In this document: positions 23,591 through 31,659 of the stretch, piece after piece
Layout of the letters: each line of letters starts with the position of its first letter
How positions within the stretch are numbered: the first letter of the stretch is position 1
Assembly (NCBI RefSeq): GCF_947500835.1
Contig: NZ_CANMTQ010000015.1
Coordinates: 1-64,000 of the forward strand
Source of the DNA: an uncultured Halomonas sp.
GTDB lineage: Bacteria; Pseudomonadota; Gammaproteobacteria; Pseudomonadales; Halomonadaceae
Length of the DNA: 64,000 nt
Direction: 5' to 3'
Notes under the pieces: model-generated
What the model was told of the DNA's origin: nothing
Databases searched by the model: none
Seen by the model: only the letters and a program-made list of their open reading frames with translations
Made by a program: the position numbers and the translations under genes

Positions 23591-24004
23591 ATGTTGCAAC
23601 CCAAGCGTATGAAGTTCCGCAAGATGATGAAGGGCCGCAATCGCGGTCTGGCACATCGCGGAAGCAAGGTGAGCTTCGGTGAGTACGGTCTCAAGGCGAT
23701 CGGCCGCGGCCGTATCACCGCTCGTCAGATCGAGGCCGGTCGTCGTGCCATCACACGCCACGTTAAGCGTGGCGGTAAAATCTGGATCCGCGTTTTCCCA
23801 GACAAGCCGATAACTGAGAAGCCGCTTGAAGTCCGGATGGGTAAGGGTAAAGGCTCCGTCGAGTACTGGGTCGCGCAGATTCAGCCAGGCAGAGTGCTTT
23901 ATGAAATCGAGGGCGTTTCTGAAGAGCTGGCGCGTGAGGCGTTCACTCTTGCAGCACGCAAGATGCCCGTCTCCACCACCTTTGTGAAACGGACGGTGAT
24001 GTGA
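23591..24004 (+). CDS. rplP: 50S ribosomal protein L16
   Basis: L16 helps position A-site tRNA on the large subunit. The 137 aa protein begins MLQPKRMKFRKMMKGRNRG and contains GRGRITARQIEAGRRAITRHVKRGGKIWIRVFPDKP in its core; the arginine that is hydroxylated by YcfD in E. coli (R81) lies in the following conserved KPLEVRMGKGKG region. The TGA stop shares its final A with the ATG of rpmC. Confidence 0.97.
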   Translation: MLQPKRMKFRKMMKGRNRGLAHRGSKVSFGEYGLKAIGRGRITARQIEAGRRAITRHVKRGGKIWIRVFPDKPITEKPLEVRMGKGKGSVEYWVAQIQPGRVLYEIEGVSEELAREAFTLAARKMPVSTTFVKRTVM

Positions 24005-24195
24005 TGAAAGCTCAGGAAATTCGCGAGAAGTCGGCTGATGCACTGCAGGAGCAGCTTTTCGAGCTCCTCCGCGAGCAGTTCAACCTGCGCATGCAGAAGG
24101 CTACCGGCCAATTGAGCCAGACCCATCTGCTCAAGCAGGTGCGCCGGGATATCGCCCGCGTGAAGACGGTGCTCAACGAGAAGGCAGGTAACTGA
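24004..24195 (+). CDS. rpmC: 50S ribosomal protein L29
   Basis: L29 is a small helical protein next to L23 at the tunnel exit. The 63 aa product MKAQEIREKSADALQEQLFELLREQFNLRMQ has the two-helix form typical of L29. The ATG at 24004 overlaps the rplP stop by one base (TGATG); a GTG at 24001 is also in frame but is less likely. rpsQ starts 1 bp after its stop, so rplP-rpmC-rpsQ are tightly coupled. Confidence 0.95.
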   Translation: MKAQEIREKSADALQEQLFELLREQFNLRMQKATGQLSQTHLLKQVRRDIARVKTVLNEKAGN

Positions 24196-24196
24196 G

Positions 24197-24457
24197 ATGG
24201 CCGAAGAAAAGAAAGCCCGTACGCTCACCGGCAGGGTAGTGAGCGACAAGATGGACAAGTCCATCGTCGTAATGATCGAGCGCCGCGAGCGTCATCCGAT
24301 CTATGGCAAATACGTTAAGCGCTCCACCAAGCTGCACGCCCACGATGAGGCGAACCAGGCGAAGCAGGGCGATACGGTTTCCATCGAGGAGTGCCGCCCG
24401 CTGTCGAAGAAAAAGTCCTGGACACTAGTCGAGGTAGTTGAACAAGCCCGTGGCTGA
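24197..24457 (+). CDS. rpsQ: 30S ribosomal protein S17
   Basis: S17 is an early-binding OB-fold protein of the 30S body. The 86 aa sequence has RTLTGRVVSDKMDKSIVVMIERRERHPIYGKYVKRSTKLHAHDE in family order (shown here in part) and the C-terminal EECRPLSKKKSWTLVEVVE. It is the last gene of the S10 operon; a 54-bp gap before rplN marks the S10/spc boundary, with no convincing promoter visible there. Confidence 0.97.
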   Translation: MAEEKKARTLTGRVVSDKMDKSIVVMIERRERHPIYGKYVKRSTKLHAHDEANQAKQGDTVSIEECRPLSKKKSWTLVEVVEQARG

Positions 24458-24511
24458 GTTCGACGAGATACTTCGCAATCAGTGTAGCCAGATTAGGTTT
24501 GGAGAAAACCG

Positions 24512-24883
24512 ATGATTCAGACACAGACAATGCTGGATGTCGCAGACAACAGCGGCGCGCGCCGGGTGCAATGCATCAAGGTGCTCGGCGGCTCTCATCG
24601 CCGCTACGCCCGTGTTGGTGACATCATAAAGGTGACGGTTAAGGAAGCCATACCACGTGGCAAGGTCAAGAAGGGCCAGGTCATGAAGGCTGTGGTTGTC
24701 CGTACCAGGAGTGGCGTCCGTCGTTCTGACGGGTCGCTGATTCGCTTCGACGGAAATGCGGCAGTTCTGTTGAACAATACCAACGAACAGCCAATCGGAA
24801 CCCGTATCTTCGGACCGGTAACTCGTGAACTGCGTAACGAAAAGTTCATGAAGATCATTTCCTTGGCGCCTGAAGTGCTGTAA
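24512..24883 (+). CDS. rplN: 50S ribosomal protein L14
   Basis: L14 forms intersubunit bridges and is the docking site of the silencing factor RsfS. The 123 aa sequence is almost invariant relative to E. coli: MIQTQTMLDVADNSGARR at the start, GGSHRRYARVGDIIKV, and GTRIFGPVTRELRNEKFMKI near the end. GGAG lies upstream at 24501-24504. First gene of the spc operon. Confidence 0.98.
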   Translation: MIQTQTMLDVADNSGARRVQCIKVLGGSHRRYARVGDIIKVTVKEAIPRGKVKKGQVMKAVVVRTRSGVRRSDGSLIRFDGNAAVLLNNTNEQPIGTRIFGPVTRELRNEKFMKIISLAPEVL

Positions 24884-24897
24884 GGAGCGAGGCGGAT

Positions 24898-25215
24898 ATG
24901 CAAAAGATCAAACGTGACGATGAAGTGATCGTCATTGCCGGCAAGGACAAGGGCAAGCGTGGCACGATCAAGCGGGTTCTTCAGAACAGCCGCTATGTCG
25001 TGTCCGGTGTGAATATGATCAAGCGTCACACCAAGCCCAACCCCATGGCTGGCAATCAAGGGGGTATCGTCGAGCGCGAGGCTCCGATTCACGCGTCCAA
25101 CGTGGCTATCTTCAATTCGGAGACCGGCAAAGCGGACCGCGTCGGCTTCCAAATTTCGGAAGACGGTACCAAGGTACGTATCTACAAGTCGACGCAGAAG
25201 CAGATCGACGCCTAA
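24898..25215 (+). CDS. rplX: 50S ribosomal protein L24
   Basis: L24 is one of two assembly initiators of the 50S subunit and binds domain I of 23S rRNA next to L4, the region copied in the rpsJ-rplC spacer. The 105 aa protein has the KOW motif DEVIVIAGKDKGKRGTIKRV at residues 7-26 and NMIKRHTKPNPMAGNQGGIVE. AAGGAG lies upstream of the ATG at 24898. Confidence 0.97.
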   Translation: MQKIKRDDEVIVIAGKDKGKRGTIKRVLQNSRYVVSGVNMIKRHTKPNPMAGNQGGIVEREAPIHASNVAIFNSETGKADRVGFQISEDGTKVRIYKSTQKQIDA

Positions 25216-25233
25216 CGCGAGTCGGGTAGCAAA

Positions 25234-25773
25234 ATGGCGAACTTGAAAGAACGTTATCAAAACGAAGTAATGGCAGGGCTCAAAGAGCAGTTCAGCTATG
25301 CCAATGTAATGCAGGTGCCGCGGATTACCAAAGTGACCCTCAACATGGGCATTGGTGAGGCAACCAGCGATAAAAAGCTGATCGACAATGCTGTTGCCGA
25401 TATGCAAAAGCTCTCTGGGCAAAAGCCGGTAGTCACCAAGGCGCGCAAATCCATCGCGGGCTTTAAGGTCCGCGAAGGTTGGCCGATCGGTATCAAAGTA
25501 ACTTTGCGTAGCGAGCGCATGTGGGATTTTCTGGATCGTCTAGTAAATATCGCGATCCCTCGGGTAAGAGACTTTCGTGGCCTCAACCCTAAATCCTTCG
25601 ATGGGCGTGGCAACTACTCAATGGGTGTGCGTGAGCAGATCATCTTCCCCGAGCTCGAGTATGATAAAATCGATCGGATTCGCGGACTGGATGTGACGAT
25701 TACCACGACTGCCACCAGCGATGAAGAAGGTCGTGCGCTGCTGAGCGCGCTGAACTTCCCGTTCAAGAAATAA
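25234..25773 (+). CDS. rplE: 50S ribosomal protein L5
   Basis: L5 binds 5S rRNA with L18 and contacts P-site tRNA and the 30S head. The 179 aa product has the conserved PRITKVTLNMGIGEA (about residues 28-43), KARKSIAGFKVREGWPIG, and GRGNYSMGVREQIIFPEL. Family-typical length. In E. coli S8 represses the spc operon at the start of this gene; I could not recognise an S8 site here. Confidence 0.98.
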   Translation: MANLKERYQNEVMAGLKEQFSYANVMQVPRITKVTLNMGIGEATSDKKLIDNAVADMQKLSGQKPVVTKARKSIAGFKVREGWPIGIKVTLRSERMWDFLDRLVNIAIPRVRDFRGLNPKSFDGRGNYSMGVREQIIFPELEYDKIDRIRGLDVTITTTATSDEEGRALLSALNFPFKK

Positions 25774-25783
25774 GGGTAGCATC

Positions 25784-26089
25784 ATGGCAAAGAAAAGCAT
25801 GATCGAGCGTGAGCTCAAGCGCGCGCAGCTGGTCGAGAAGTATGCCGCCAAACGCGCGCAGCTCAAAGCCATCATTCATGACGTCAACGCTTCTGACGAA
25901 GAGCATTTCGATGCTCAGCTAAAGCTGCAGTCGTTGCCGCGGGATTCGAGTCCGGTCCGCCGTACCAACAGATGCCGGATCACGGGTCGTCCCCACGGCT
26001 TCTACAACAAATTCGGGCTGGGCCGCAATAAGCTGCGCGAAGCCGCGATGCGTGGTGATGTCCCTGGACTCAAGAAGTCCAGTTGGTAA
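25784..26089 (+). CDS. rpsN: 30S ribosomal protein S14 (zinc-independent form)
   Basis: S14 is a 30S head protein. The 101 aa length and the absence of CxxC zinc ligands identify the zinc-independent (C-minus) form; the core RDSSPVRRTNRCRITGRPHGFYNKFGLGR carries only one cysteine. The ends MAKKSMIERELKR and LREAAMRGDVPGLKKSSW are standard. Ten bp after rplE. Confidence 0.97.
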   Translation: MAKKSMIERELKRAQLVEKYAAKRAQLKAIIHDVNASDEEHFDAQLKLQSLPRDSSPVRRTNRCRITGRPHGFYNKFGLGRNKLREAAMRGDVPGLKKSSW

Positions 26090-26119
26090 CACCACGTCGA
26101 GAATCAGGAGCGTAACGTA

Positions 26120-26512
26120 ATGAGTATGCAAGATACGTTGGCGGATATGTGTACACGTATCCGCAACGCGCAGATGGCCACTAAGGAAGCGGTTAGTATG
26201 CCCTCTTCCAAGCTCAAGGTAGAAGTGGCCCGCGTGTTGAAGCAAGAAGGTTACATCAACGACTTTGCGGTGGCTGAGGGCGTCAAACCTGAACTGTCCG
26301 TTACTCTCAAGTATTTTGAGGGTAAGCCGGTAATCGAGCACATTCAGCGAGTTTCCAAGCCGTCTTTGCGGATTTACAAAGGCAAGGGTGAGCTTCCGAA
26401 AGTTGCGGATGGTCTCGGCGTTGCGATCGTATCCACCTCCCAAGGCGTGATGACGGATCGAGCGGCGCGTCATGCTGGCGTTGGCGGCGAAGTCATCTGC
26501 ACCGTATTCTAG
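26120..26512 (+). CDS. rpsH: 30S ribosomal protein S8
   Basis: S8 organises the central domain of 16S rRNA and is the spc-operon repressor in E. coli. The 130 aa sequence begins MSMQDTLADMCTRIRNAQ and ends STSQGVMTDRAARHAGVGGEVIC-type, with the conserved S8 signature VSTSQGVMTDRAAR. AGGAG is upstream at 26107-26111. rplF follows after 9 bp. Confidence 0.98.
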   Translation: MSMQDTLADMCTRIRNAQMATKEAVSMPSSKLKVEVARVLKQEGYINDFAVAEGVKPELSVTLKYFEGKPVIEHIQRVSKPSLRIYKGKGELPKVADGLGVAIVSTSQGVMTDRAARHAGVGGEVICTVF

Positions 26513-26521
26513 GAGTGACGA

Positions 26522-27052
26522 ATGTCCCGCATAGCCAAGTATCCGGTTAAATTGCCCAGCGGCGTCGAGACCAAGCTCGACGGCGACAAGCTTACCGTCA
26601 AGGGTGGCCAGGGCACACTTGGAATGACCGTTCATCCCGACGTGGTGATCGGTCAGGAAGACGGCCAGTTGACCTTCAATCCGAGCGAGAAAGCCAAGAG
26701 CTGGGCGATGGCTGGTACTACTCGCGCTCTGGTCCAGAACATGGTGACTGGTGTATCTGAGGGTTTTACCAAATCCCTCGAAATCAACGGCGTCGGCTAT
26801 CGTGCCCAGGCAAATGGCAAGACGCTAAACTTGACATTGGGCTTCTCCCATCCGGTCGAGTACACGCTGCCTGAGGGTGTGTCGGTGGAAACGCCGAAAA
26901 ACACCGTCATCGTGCTGAAAAGCTCTGATAAGCAGCAACTCGGTCAGGTCGCTGCGGAAATCCGTGCCTTCCGTCCCCCCGAACCCTATAAGGGTAAGGG
27001 AATTCGGTATGGTGACGAGCAGGTCCGCCGCAAAGAAGCCAAGAAGAAGTAA
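26522..27052 (+). CDS. rplF: 50S ribosomal protein L6
   Basis: L6 lies near the sarcin-ricin loop and L7/L12 base, helping bind elongation factors. The 176 aa protein has MSRIAKYPVKLPSGVE at the start, the EINGVGYRAQANGKTLNLTLGFSHPV duplication boundary, and the L6 signature PEPYKGKGIRYGDEQVRRKE near the C terminus. Length as expected. Confidence 0.98.
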   Translation: MSRIAKYPVKLPSGVETKLDGDKLTVKGGQGTLGMTVHPDVVIGQEDGQLTFNPSEKAKSWAMAGTTRALVQNMVTGVSEGFTKSLEINGVGYRAQANGKTLNLTLGFSHPVEYTLPEGVSVETPKNTVIVLKSSDKQQLGQVAAEIRAFRPPEPYKGKGIRYGDEQVRRKEAKKK

Positions 27053-27061
27053 GGCAGGGTT

Positions 27062-27412
27062 ATGAACGCGAAGAAAGAATCTCGTCTCCGTCGTGCCCGC
27101 CGCGCTCGCGCCAAGATTCGCGAGCTGGGCGTGTATCGCCTGTGTGTCAACCGTACTCCGCGTCATATCTATGCGCAGATCATTTCGCCTCAAGGTGACA
27201 AGGTTCTGGTCAGCGCTTCCACGCTGGACAAGTCATTGCGTGAGAGTGGCACGGGTAATGCGGATGCAGCAGCCAAAGTGGGTGCATTGATTGCCGAGCG
27301 CGCTAAGGAAGCAGGCGTCAAACAAGTTGCCTTCGACCGCGCCGGGTTCAAGTACCACGGTCGGGTCAAGGCCCTGGCCGATGCCGCTCGTGAGGGCGGC
27401 CTGGAATTCTAA
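27062..27412 (+). CDS. rplR: 50S ribosomal protein L18
   Basis: L18 binds 5S rRNA and brings it to the central protuberance. The 116 aa protein has the basic N terminus MNAKKESRLRRARRARAKI, the core RLCVNRTPRHIYAQII and the end FDRAGFKYHGRVKALADAAREGGLEF. It lies 9 bp after rplF and 11 bp before rpsE, so it is translated as part of the same run. Confidence 0.98.
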   Translation: MNAKKESRLRRARRARAKIRELGVYRLCVNRTPRHIYAQIISPQGDKVLVSASTLDKSLRESGTGNADAAAKVGALIAERAKEAGVKQVAFDRAGFKYHGRVKALADAAREGGLEF

Positions 27413-27423
27413 AGGGTTTTACG

Positions 27424-27924
27424 ATGGCGAAGAACGAACAGCAAAGCGGTGATTTGCAAGAGAAACTCGTGCAGGTCAACCGTGTCGCCAAGGTGGTCAA
27501 AGGTGGCCGAATCTTCGGTTTTACCGCGCTGACTGTCGTTGGCGATGGCAATGGTCGTGTGGGTTTCGGTCGTGGTAAGGCGCGGGAAGTGCCGGTCGCG
27601 ATTCAGAAAGCCATGGATCAGGCACGTCGCAACATGATCAAGGTCAGTCTCAGCGGCCATACACTGCAGTACCCGGTTAAGGCACGACACGGTGCTTCCA
27701 AGGTATACATGCAGCCGGCCTCTGAGGGTACCGGGATCATTGCGGGTGGTGCCATGCGCTCCGTACTCGAATTAGCTGGCGTCCATGACGTCCTAGCAAA
27801 GTGCTACGGTTCTACTAACCCGGTGAATGTGGTGCGAGCGACTATCAATGGTCTCTCTGCCATGCAGGCGCCGGATGACATTGCCGCCAAGCGTGGCTTG
27901 TCCGTCGAAGAGATCGCGGGGTAA
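27424..27924 (+). CDS. rpsE: 30S ribosomal protein S5
   Basis: S5 forms part of the mRNA entry tunnel and affects decoding fidelity. The 166 aa product has the double-stranded-RNA-binding-like domain KVVKGGRIFGFTALTVVGDGNGRVGFGRGKARE (given in part), the loop where spectinomycin changes occur, and the C-terminal domain with MRSVLELAGVHDVLAKCYGSTNP. No alteration is evident in the loop. Confidence 0.98.
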   Translation: MAKNEQQSGDLQEKLVQVNRVAKVVKGGRIFGFTALTVVGDGNGRVGFGRGKAREVPVAIQKAMDQARRNMIKVSLSGHTLQYPVKARHGASKVYMQPASEGTGIIAGGAMRSVLELAGVHDVLAKCYGSTNPVNVVRATINGLSAMQAPDDIAAKRGLSVEEIAG

Positions 27925-27931
27925 GGCAATC

Positions 27932-28114
27932 ATGGCAGCTTCGATTAAAGTCACTCAGACGCGTAGCACTATCGGCGTGTTGGAAAAGCACAAGTCCACT
28001 ATGAAAGGGCTTGGGTTGCGTCGTATCGGTCATACGGTCGAGTTGGAAGACACCCCAGCCGTACGCGGCATGGTTAACAAGGTTAATTACCTTGTACGTG
28101 TTGAGGGAGAGTAA
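27932..28114 (+). CDS. rpmD: 50S ribosomal protein L30
   Basis: L30 is a small 50S protein near the 5S rRNA/L5 region. The 60 aa product is MAASIKVTQTRSTIGVLEKH followed by a conserved GLGLRRIGHTVELEDTPAVRGM core. The ATG at 27932 lies 7 bp after the rpsE stop; longer in-frame starts would lie inside rpsE and are not conserved. rplO starts 3 bp after its stop. Confidence 0.96.
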   Translation: MAASIKVTQTRSTIGVLEKHKSTMKGLGLRRIGHTVELEDTPAVRGMVNKVNYLVRVEGE

Positions 28115-28117
28115 TCC

Positions 28118-28552
28118 ATGAAACTCAATAGTTTGAGCCCGGCAGCGGGCTCCAAGCACTCTGCCAAGCGTGTCGGACGTGGCATTGGCTCCGGTCTTGG
28201 TAAGACAGGTGGCCGTGGTCACAAAGGTCTCAAATCCCGTTCAGGTGGCAGCGTCAAGCCTGGTTTCGAGGGTGGTCAGATGCCTTTGCAGCGGCGCCTG
28301 CCCAAGTACGGCTTCACCTCTGCCAAGTCCCTGGTGTCGGAAGAGGTGCGTCTGGCAGAGCTTGGAAAAGTCGATAGCGATATCATCGATTTGGCCGCGC
28401 TAAAAAAGGCCAACGTGCTCAAGAATGCCACGCAGTATGCGAAGGTCATTCTGTCTGGTGAACTGAACAAGGCGGTTACCGTAAAGGGTCTCAAGGTCAC
28501 CAAAGGTGCCCGTGATGCTATCGAAGCCGCTGGTGGCAAGGTCGAGGACTAA
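28118..28552 (+). CDS. rplO: 50S ribosomal protein L15
   Basis: L15 is a late-assembly 50S protein reaching deep into 23S rRNA. The 144 aa sequence begins MKLNSLSPAAGSKHSAKRVGRGIG and has the glycine-rich extension GRGHKGLKSRSGGSVKPGFEGGQMPLQRRLPKYGF in conserved order. The stop is immediately followed by the secY ATG with no intervening base, so the two are translationally coupled. Confidence 0.98.
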   Translation: MKLNSLSPAAGSKHSAKRVGRGIGSGLGKTGGRGHKGLKSRSGGSVKPGFEGGQMPLQRRLPKYGFTSAKSLVSEEVRLAELGKVDSDIIDLAALKKANVLKNATQYAKVILSGELNKAVTVKGLKVTKGARDAIEAAGGKVED

Positions 28553-29884
28553 ATGGCTAAATCAGGAAACATGCCGGCAACGGGTAGTGGTTTGAGTGAA
28601 CTCTGGGCGCGGCTACGTTTCGTGTTCATTGCCATTGTGGTGTACCGCATTGGTGCTCATATCCCTGTTCCGGGCATCAATCCTGATCAGCTTGCTGCCT
28701 TGTTCAGAGAGAATCAGGGCACTATCCTGAGCTTGTTCAACATGTTTTCGGGTGGTGCGCTGGAGCGCATGAGTATCCTCGCATTGGGCATAATGCCCTA
28801 CATTTCCGCGTCGATTATCATGCAGCTTCTGACAGCAACCTCGCCTCGTCTAGAGCAGCTAAAGAAGGAAGGCGAGGCCGGGCGTCGTAAAATTAGCCAG
28901 TACACCCGCTACGGCACCGTCGTGCTGGCTTTGATTCAGGCGACCGGTATGGCAGTTGGTCTGGTCGGGCAAGGTGTCACTTATACCAGCGACTTCAGCT
29001 TCTACTTCACTGCGATTGTTTCCTTTGTCGCCGGTGCAGTTTTCCTGATGTGGTTGGGTGAGCAAATCACCGAGAAAGGGATTGGCAATGGCATCTCGTT
29101 GCTGATTTTTGCAGGTATAGTCGCAGGTCTTCCAGGAGCGATTGGACAGTCCTTTGAACTGGCGCGTAACGATGGCGCATGGAATGTGTTGCCCCTATTG
29201 GCGCTAACGGCATTGGCAATCGCAACCGTTGCGTTCGTGGTTTTCATTGAGCGCGGCCAACGCCGCATCACTGTGAATTATCCACGACGCCAAGTTGGCA
29301 ACAAGATGTATGCAGGTCAAAGTAGCTATTTGCCGCTAAAGGTTAATATGGCAGGTGTTATTCCGGCGATCTTTGCCTCCAGTATCCTGCTATTTCCAGC
29401 GTCAATTGGCCAGTGGGTTGGTTCTGCCGAAGGCTTTGAATGGCTGCAGGCTGCGTCTCAATCCTTAGGACCTGGACAGCCACTATACATCTTGCTTTTT
29501 GCCGCTGCGGTGGTATTCTTCTGCTTCTTTTATACAGCGCTGGTCTTCAATCCCAAGGACGTAGCCGATAACCTCAAAAAATCGGGTGCTTTCCTGCCGG
29601 GTATTCGCCCTGGTGAGCAGACTGCTCGCTATATCGACAAAGTCATGACGCGTTTAACTTTGTTCGGTGCCCTTTATATCACTGCGGTTTCCTTGATGCC
29701 CCAATTCTTGATCATCGCCTGGAATGTGCCCTTTTTCTTTGGTGGCACCTCTCTGCTGATCGTTGTGGTGGTAATCATGGATTTCATGGCACAAGTACAA
29801 TCACACTTGATGTCGCATCAATATGAATCGGTGATGAAGAAGTCCAACCTAAAAGGCTATGGTAGCGGCGGTTTGATGCGCTAA
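28553..29884 (+). CDS. secY: preprotein translocase subunit SecY
   Basis: SecY is the channel-forming subunit of the SecYEG translocon. The 443 aa product shows ten hydrophobic segments. The first is preceded by GLSELWARLRFVFIAIVVYRIGAHIPVPG and the plug region follows (SLFNMFSGGALERMSILALGIMPYISASII). Conserved cytoplasmic loops include KEGEAGRRKISQYTRYGT and the C-terminal loop KKSGAFLPGIRPGEQTARYID, both SecA/ribosome contact sites. Directly adjacent to rplO and followed by rpmJ, as in E. coli. Confidence 0.98.
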   Translation: MAKSGNMPATGSGLSELWARLRFVFIAIVVYRIGAHIPVPGINPDQLAALFRENQGTILSLFNMFSGGALERMSILALGIMPYISASIIMQLLTATSPRLEQLKKEGEAGRRKISQYTRYGTVVLALIQATGMAVGLVGQGVTYTSDFSFYFTAIVSFVAGAVFLMWLGEQITEKGIGNGISLLIFAGIVAGLPGAIGQSFELARNDGAWNVLPLLALTALAIATVAFVVFIERGQRRITVNYPRRQVGNKMYAGQSSYLPLKVNMAGVIPAIFASSILLFPASIGQWVGSAEGFEWLQAASQSLGPGQPLYILLFAAAVVFFCFFYTALVFNPKDVADNLKKSGAFLPGIRPGEQTARYIDKVMTRLTLFGALYITAVSLMPQFLIIAWNVPFFFGGTSLLIVVVVIMDFMAQVQSHLMSHQYESVMKKSNLKGYGSGGLMR

Positions 29885-29915
29885 GTGCGTAAGCCACCGT
29901 GTAATGGAGAGAACG

Positions 29916-30029
29916 ATGAAGGTTCGAGCTTCCGTCAAGAAGATGTGTCGCAATTGCAAGATCATTCGGCGTAATGGCGCAGTTCGCGTTATTTGCATCG
30001 AGCCGCGGCATAAACAGCGTCAGGGTTAA
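29916..30029 (+). CDS. rpmJ: 50S ribosomal protein L36 (zinc-binding form)
   Basis: A 37-codon gene after secY encoding MKVRASVKKMCRNCKIIRRN and continuing to the conserved end RHKQRQG. The zinc ligands C11, C14, C27 and H32 are all present, so this is the zinc-containing (C-plus) paralogue. GGAGAG lies upstream at 29907-29912. It ends the spc operon. Confidence 0.95.
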   Translation: MKVRASVKKMCRNCKIIRRNGAVRVICIEPRHKQRQG

Positions 30030-30057
30030 GGCCCAACGCTAATGAAGGTGGGTGTAG

Positions 30058-30096
30058 GCATACCCAGTTGCTCTTTTTTGGGCAAAAGGGTATGCT
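30058..30096 (+). promoter_or_regulatory. spc/alpha junction: stem-loop overlapping a possible alpha-operon promoter
   Basis: GCATACCC (30058-30065) pairs with GGGTATGC (30088-30095), with an inner TTGC/GCAA pairing and a T-rich loop. TTGCTC (30068-30073) and TATGCT (30091-30096) are spaced 17 bp and could be a promoter, so the same bases may serve as promoter in DNA and as stem in read-through RNA. In E. coli S4 controls this operon through a pseudoknot nearer the rpsM start, and some folding of this leader may serve that role. Confidence 0.4.
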
Positions 30097-30153
30097 ATTG
30101 CGCCTTTTGTGGACGATAAACCGAGCAAGCCGCTCAAATTTCGGAGTAAGCTG

Positions 30154-30510
30154 ATGGCCCGTATTGCAGGCGTCAATATCCCGGACAACAAGCACGCGGC
30201 GATCTCGCTGACCTATATCTTCGGGATTGGCCGTACGCGTGCACAGGCAGTCTGTGCAGCCGCCGGCATTACGCCGACCACCAAGATCCAGGAGTTATCC
30301 GCTGAAGAGCTGGATACCCTGCGGTCTGAAGTCGGCAAATATACCGTTGAGGGCGACCTACGCCGTGATGTCACGCTGAATATCAAGCGTCTCATGGATC
30401 TGGGTTGCTACCGTGGTCTGCGTCATCGCCGTGGTCTTCCGTTGCGTGGACAGCGCACCAAGACCAACGCGCGTACCCGTAAAGGTCCGCGTAAGCCGAT
30501 TCGCAAATAA
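30154..30510 (+). CDS. rpsM: 30S ribosomal protein S13
   Basis: S13 forms head bridges to the 50S subunit and contacts P-site tRNA with its C-terminal tail. The 118 aa product begins MARIAGVNIPDNKHAAISLT and ends with the basic tail RGQRTKTNARTRKGPRKPIRK. The ATG at 30154 (GGAG at 30143-30146) is chosen over an in-frame start at 30109 that adds 15 unconserved residues. First gene of the alpha operon. Confidence 0.97.
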   Translation: MARIAGVNIPDNKHAAISLTYIFGIGRTRAQAVCAAAGITPTTKIQELSAEELDTLRSEVGKYTVEGDLRRDVTLNIKRLMDLGCYRGLRHRRGLPLRGQRTKTNARTRKGPRKPIRK

Positions 30511-30549
30511 TACGCATGTTCTGGCGTTTAGACAGGAAGAAACATCAAC

Positions 30550-30936
30550 ATGGCTAACCCGCGCAGTAACCGTAAGAAGGTTAAAAAGCAGGTTGTGGAT
30601 GCGATTGCGCATATCCATGCCTCTTTTAACAATACGATCGTGACGATCACAGACCGCCAAGGGAATGCCCTTTCATGGGCAACTTCCGGTGGTTCGGGTT
30701 TTCGTGGTTCTCGCAAGAGCACCCCGTTCGCTGCTCAAGTAGCAAGTGAACGTGCAGCAACTGCTGCAGCCGAGTATGGTGTGAAAAACGTTGACGTACT
30801 GGTCAAGGGCCCCGGTCCTGGCCGTGAGTCCGCCGTGCGCGCATTGAATGCCGCCGGCTTTCGCGTGCAAAGCATCACCGACGCGACGCCCGTTCCCCAC
30901 AACGGCTGTCGTCCGCCGAAGAAACGCCGCGTTTAA
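30550..30936 (+). CDS. rpsK: 30S ribosomal protein S11
   Basis: S11 lies on the 30S platform beside the mRNA exit. The 128 aa protein contains HIHASFNNTIVTITDRQGNAL, SGGSGFRGSRKSTPFAAQVA and the signature GPGPGRESAVRALNAAGF, with the basic end NGCRPPKKRRV. Thirteen bp before rpsD, AGGAG between. Confidence 0.98.
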   Translation: MANPRSNRKKVKKQVVDAIAHIHASFNNTIVTITDRQGNALSWATSGGSGFRGSRKSTPFAAQVASERAATAAAEYGVKNVDVLVKGPGPGRESAVRALNAAGFRVQSITDATPVPHNGCRPPKKRRV

Positions 30937-30948
30937 GGAGAAAGACTC

Positions 30949-31569
30949 ATGGCACGTTATATTGGACCGAAGTGCAAACTGTCTCGTCGTGAGGGTACCG
31001 ATCTCTTTTTGAAGAGTGGTGTTACTCCCTTCGAGAAGAAGTGCAAATCCGAACAAATTCCGGGTGTGCATGGCCAGCGCCGTCAGCGTCTTTCCGACTA
31101 CGGCTTGCAGCTTCGCGAGAAGCAGAAGGTACGTCGCATTTATGGCGTACTCGAGAAGCAGTTCCGCAACTACTATAAGGAAGCCGCCCGTTTGAAGGGG
31201 GCGACTGGTGAGTCGTTGCTTCAGCTGCTCGAATCCCGACTGGACAATGTCGTTTATCGCATGGGCTTTGGTTCGACTCGCTCAGAAGCTCGACAGCTGG
31301 TCAGCCACAAGGCGATCACTGTGAACGGTAAGCGTGTCAACATCGCGTCCTACCAGGTCAAGCCTGGTGATGTCGTCGCAGTTCGTGAAAAATCGAAGAA
31401 TCAAGCGCGTATTCAGCACGCTCTGCAGCTGGCTGGCCAGCGCGGTGACGTAACCTGGATCGATGTCGATTCCAAGAAGATGGAAGGCACTTTCAAGGCT
31501 GTCCCGGAACGCGGCGACTTGTCTGCCGACATCAACGAAAATCTGATCGTCGAGCTGTACTCGAAGTAA
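30949..31569 (+). CDS. rpsD: 30S ribosomal protein S4
   Basis: S4 nucleates 30S assembly, forms the mRNA entry channel with S3 and S5, and in E. coli represses the alpha operon. The 206 aa product begins MARYIGPKCKLSRREGTDLF and contains the S4 RNA-binding domain (about residues 96-160: LESRLDNVVYRMGFGSTRSEARQLVSHKAITVNG, in part). It lacks the N-terminal zinc CxxC cluster, as in E. coli-type S4. Confidence 0.98.
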   Translation: MARYIGPKCKLSRREGTDLFLKSGVTPFEKKCKSEQIPGVHGQRRQRLSDYGLQLREKQKVRRIYGVLEKQFRNYYKEAARLKGATGESLLQLLESRLDNVVYRMGFGSTRSEARQLVSHKAITVNGKRVNIASYQVKPGDVVAVREKSKNQARIQHALQLAGQRGDVTWIDVDSKKMEGTFKAVPERGDLSADINENLIVELYSK

Positions 31570-31590
31570 ACTCATTTGTTTATGTTTGAA

Positions 31591-31615
31591 GCCGAACCTG
31601 AAGTATTGGTTCGGC
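31591..31615 (+). other. stem-loop between rpsD and rpoA
   Basis: GCCGAACC-TGAAGTATT-GGTTCGGC is a perfect 8-bp hairpin in the 90-bp gap. No T tract follows, so it is more likely an mRNA stability or processing element separating ribosomal protein and polymerase messages than a terminator. Confidence 0.5.
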
Positions 31616-31659
31616 AATAGAGTACCGAGTATCCGTTTGGCAGCCTGAAAGGTGTTCAT

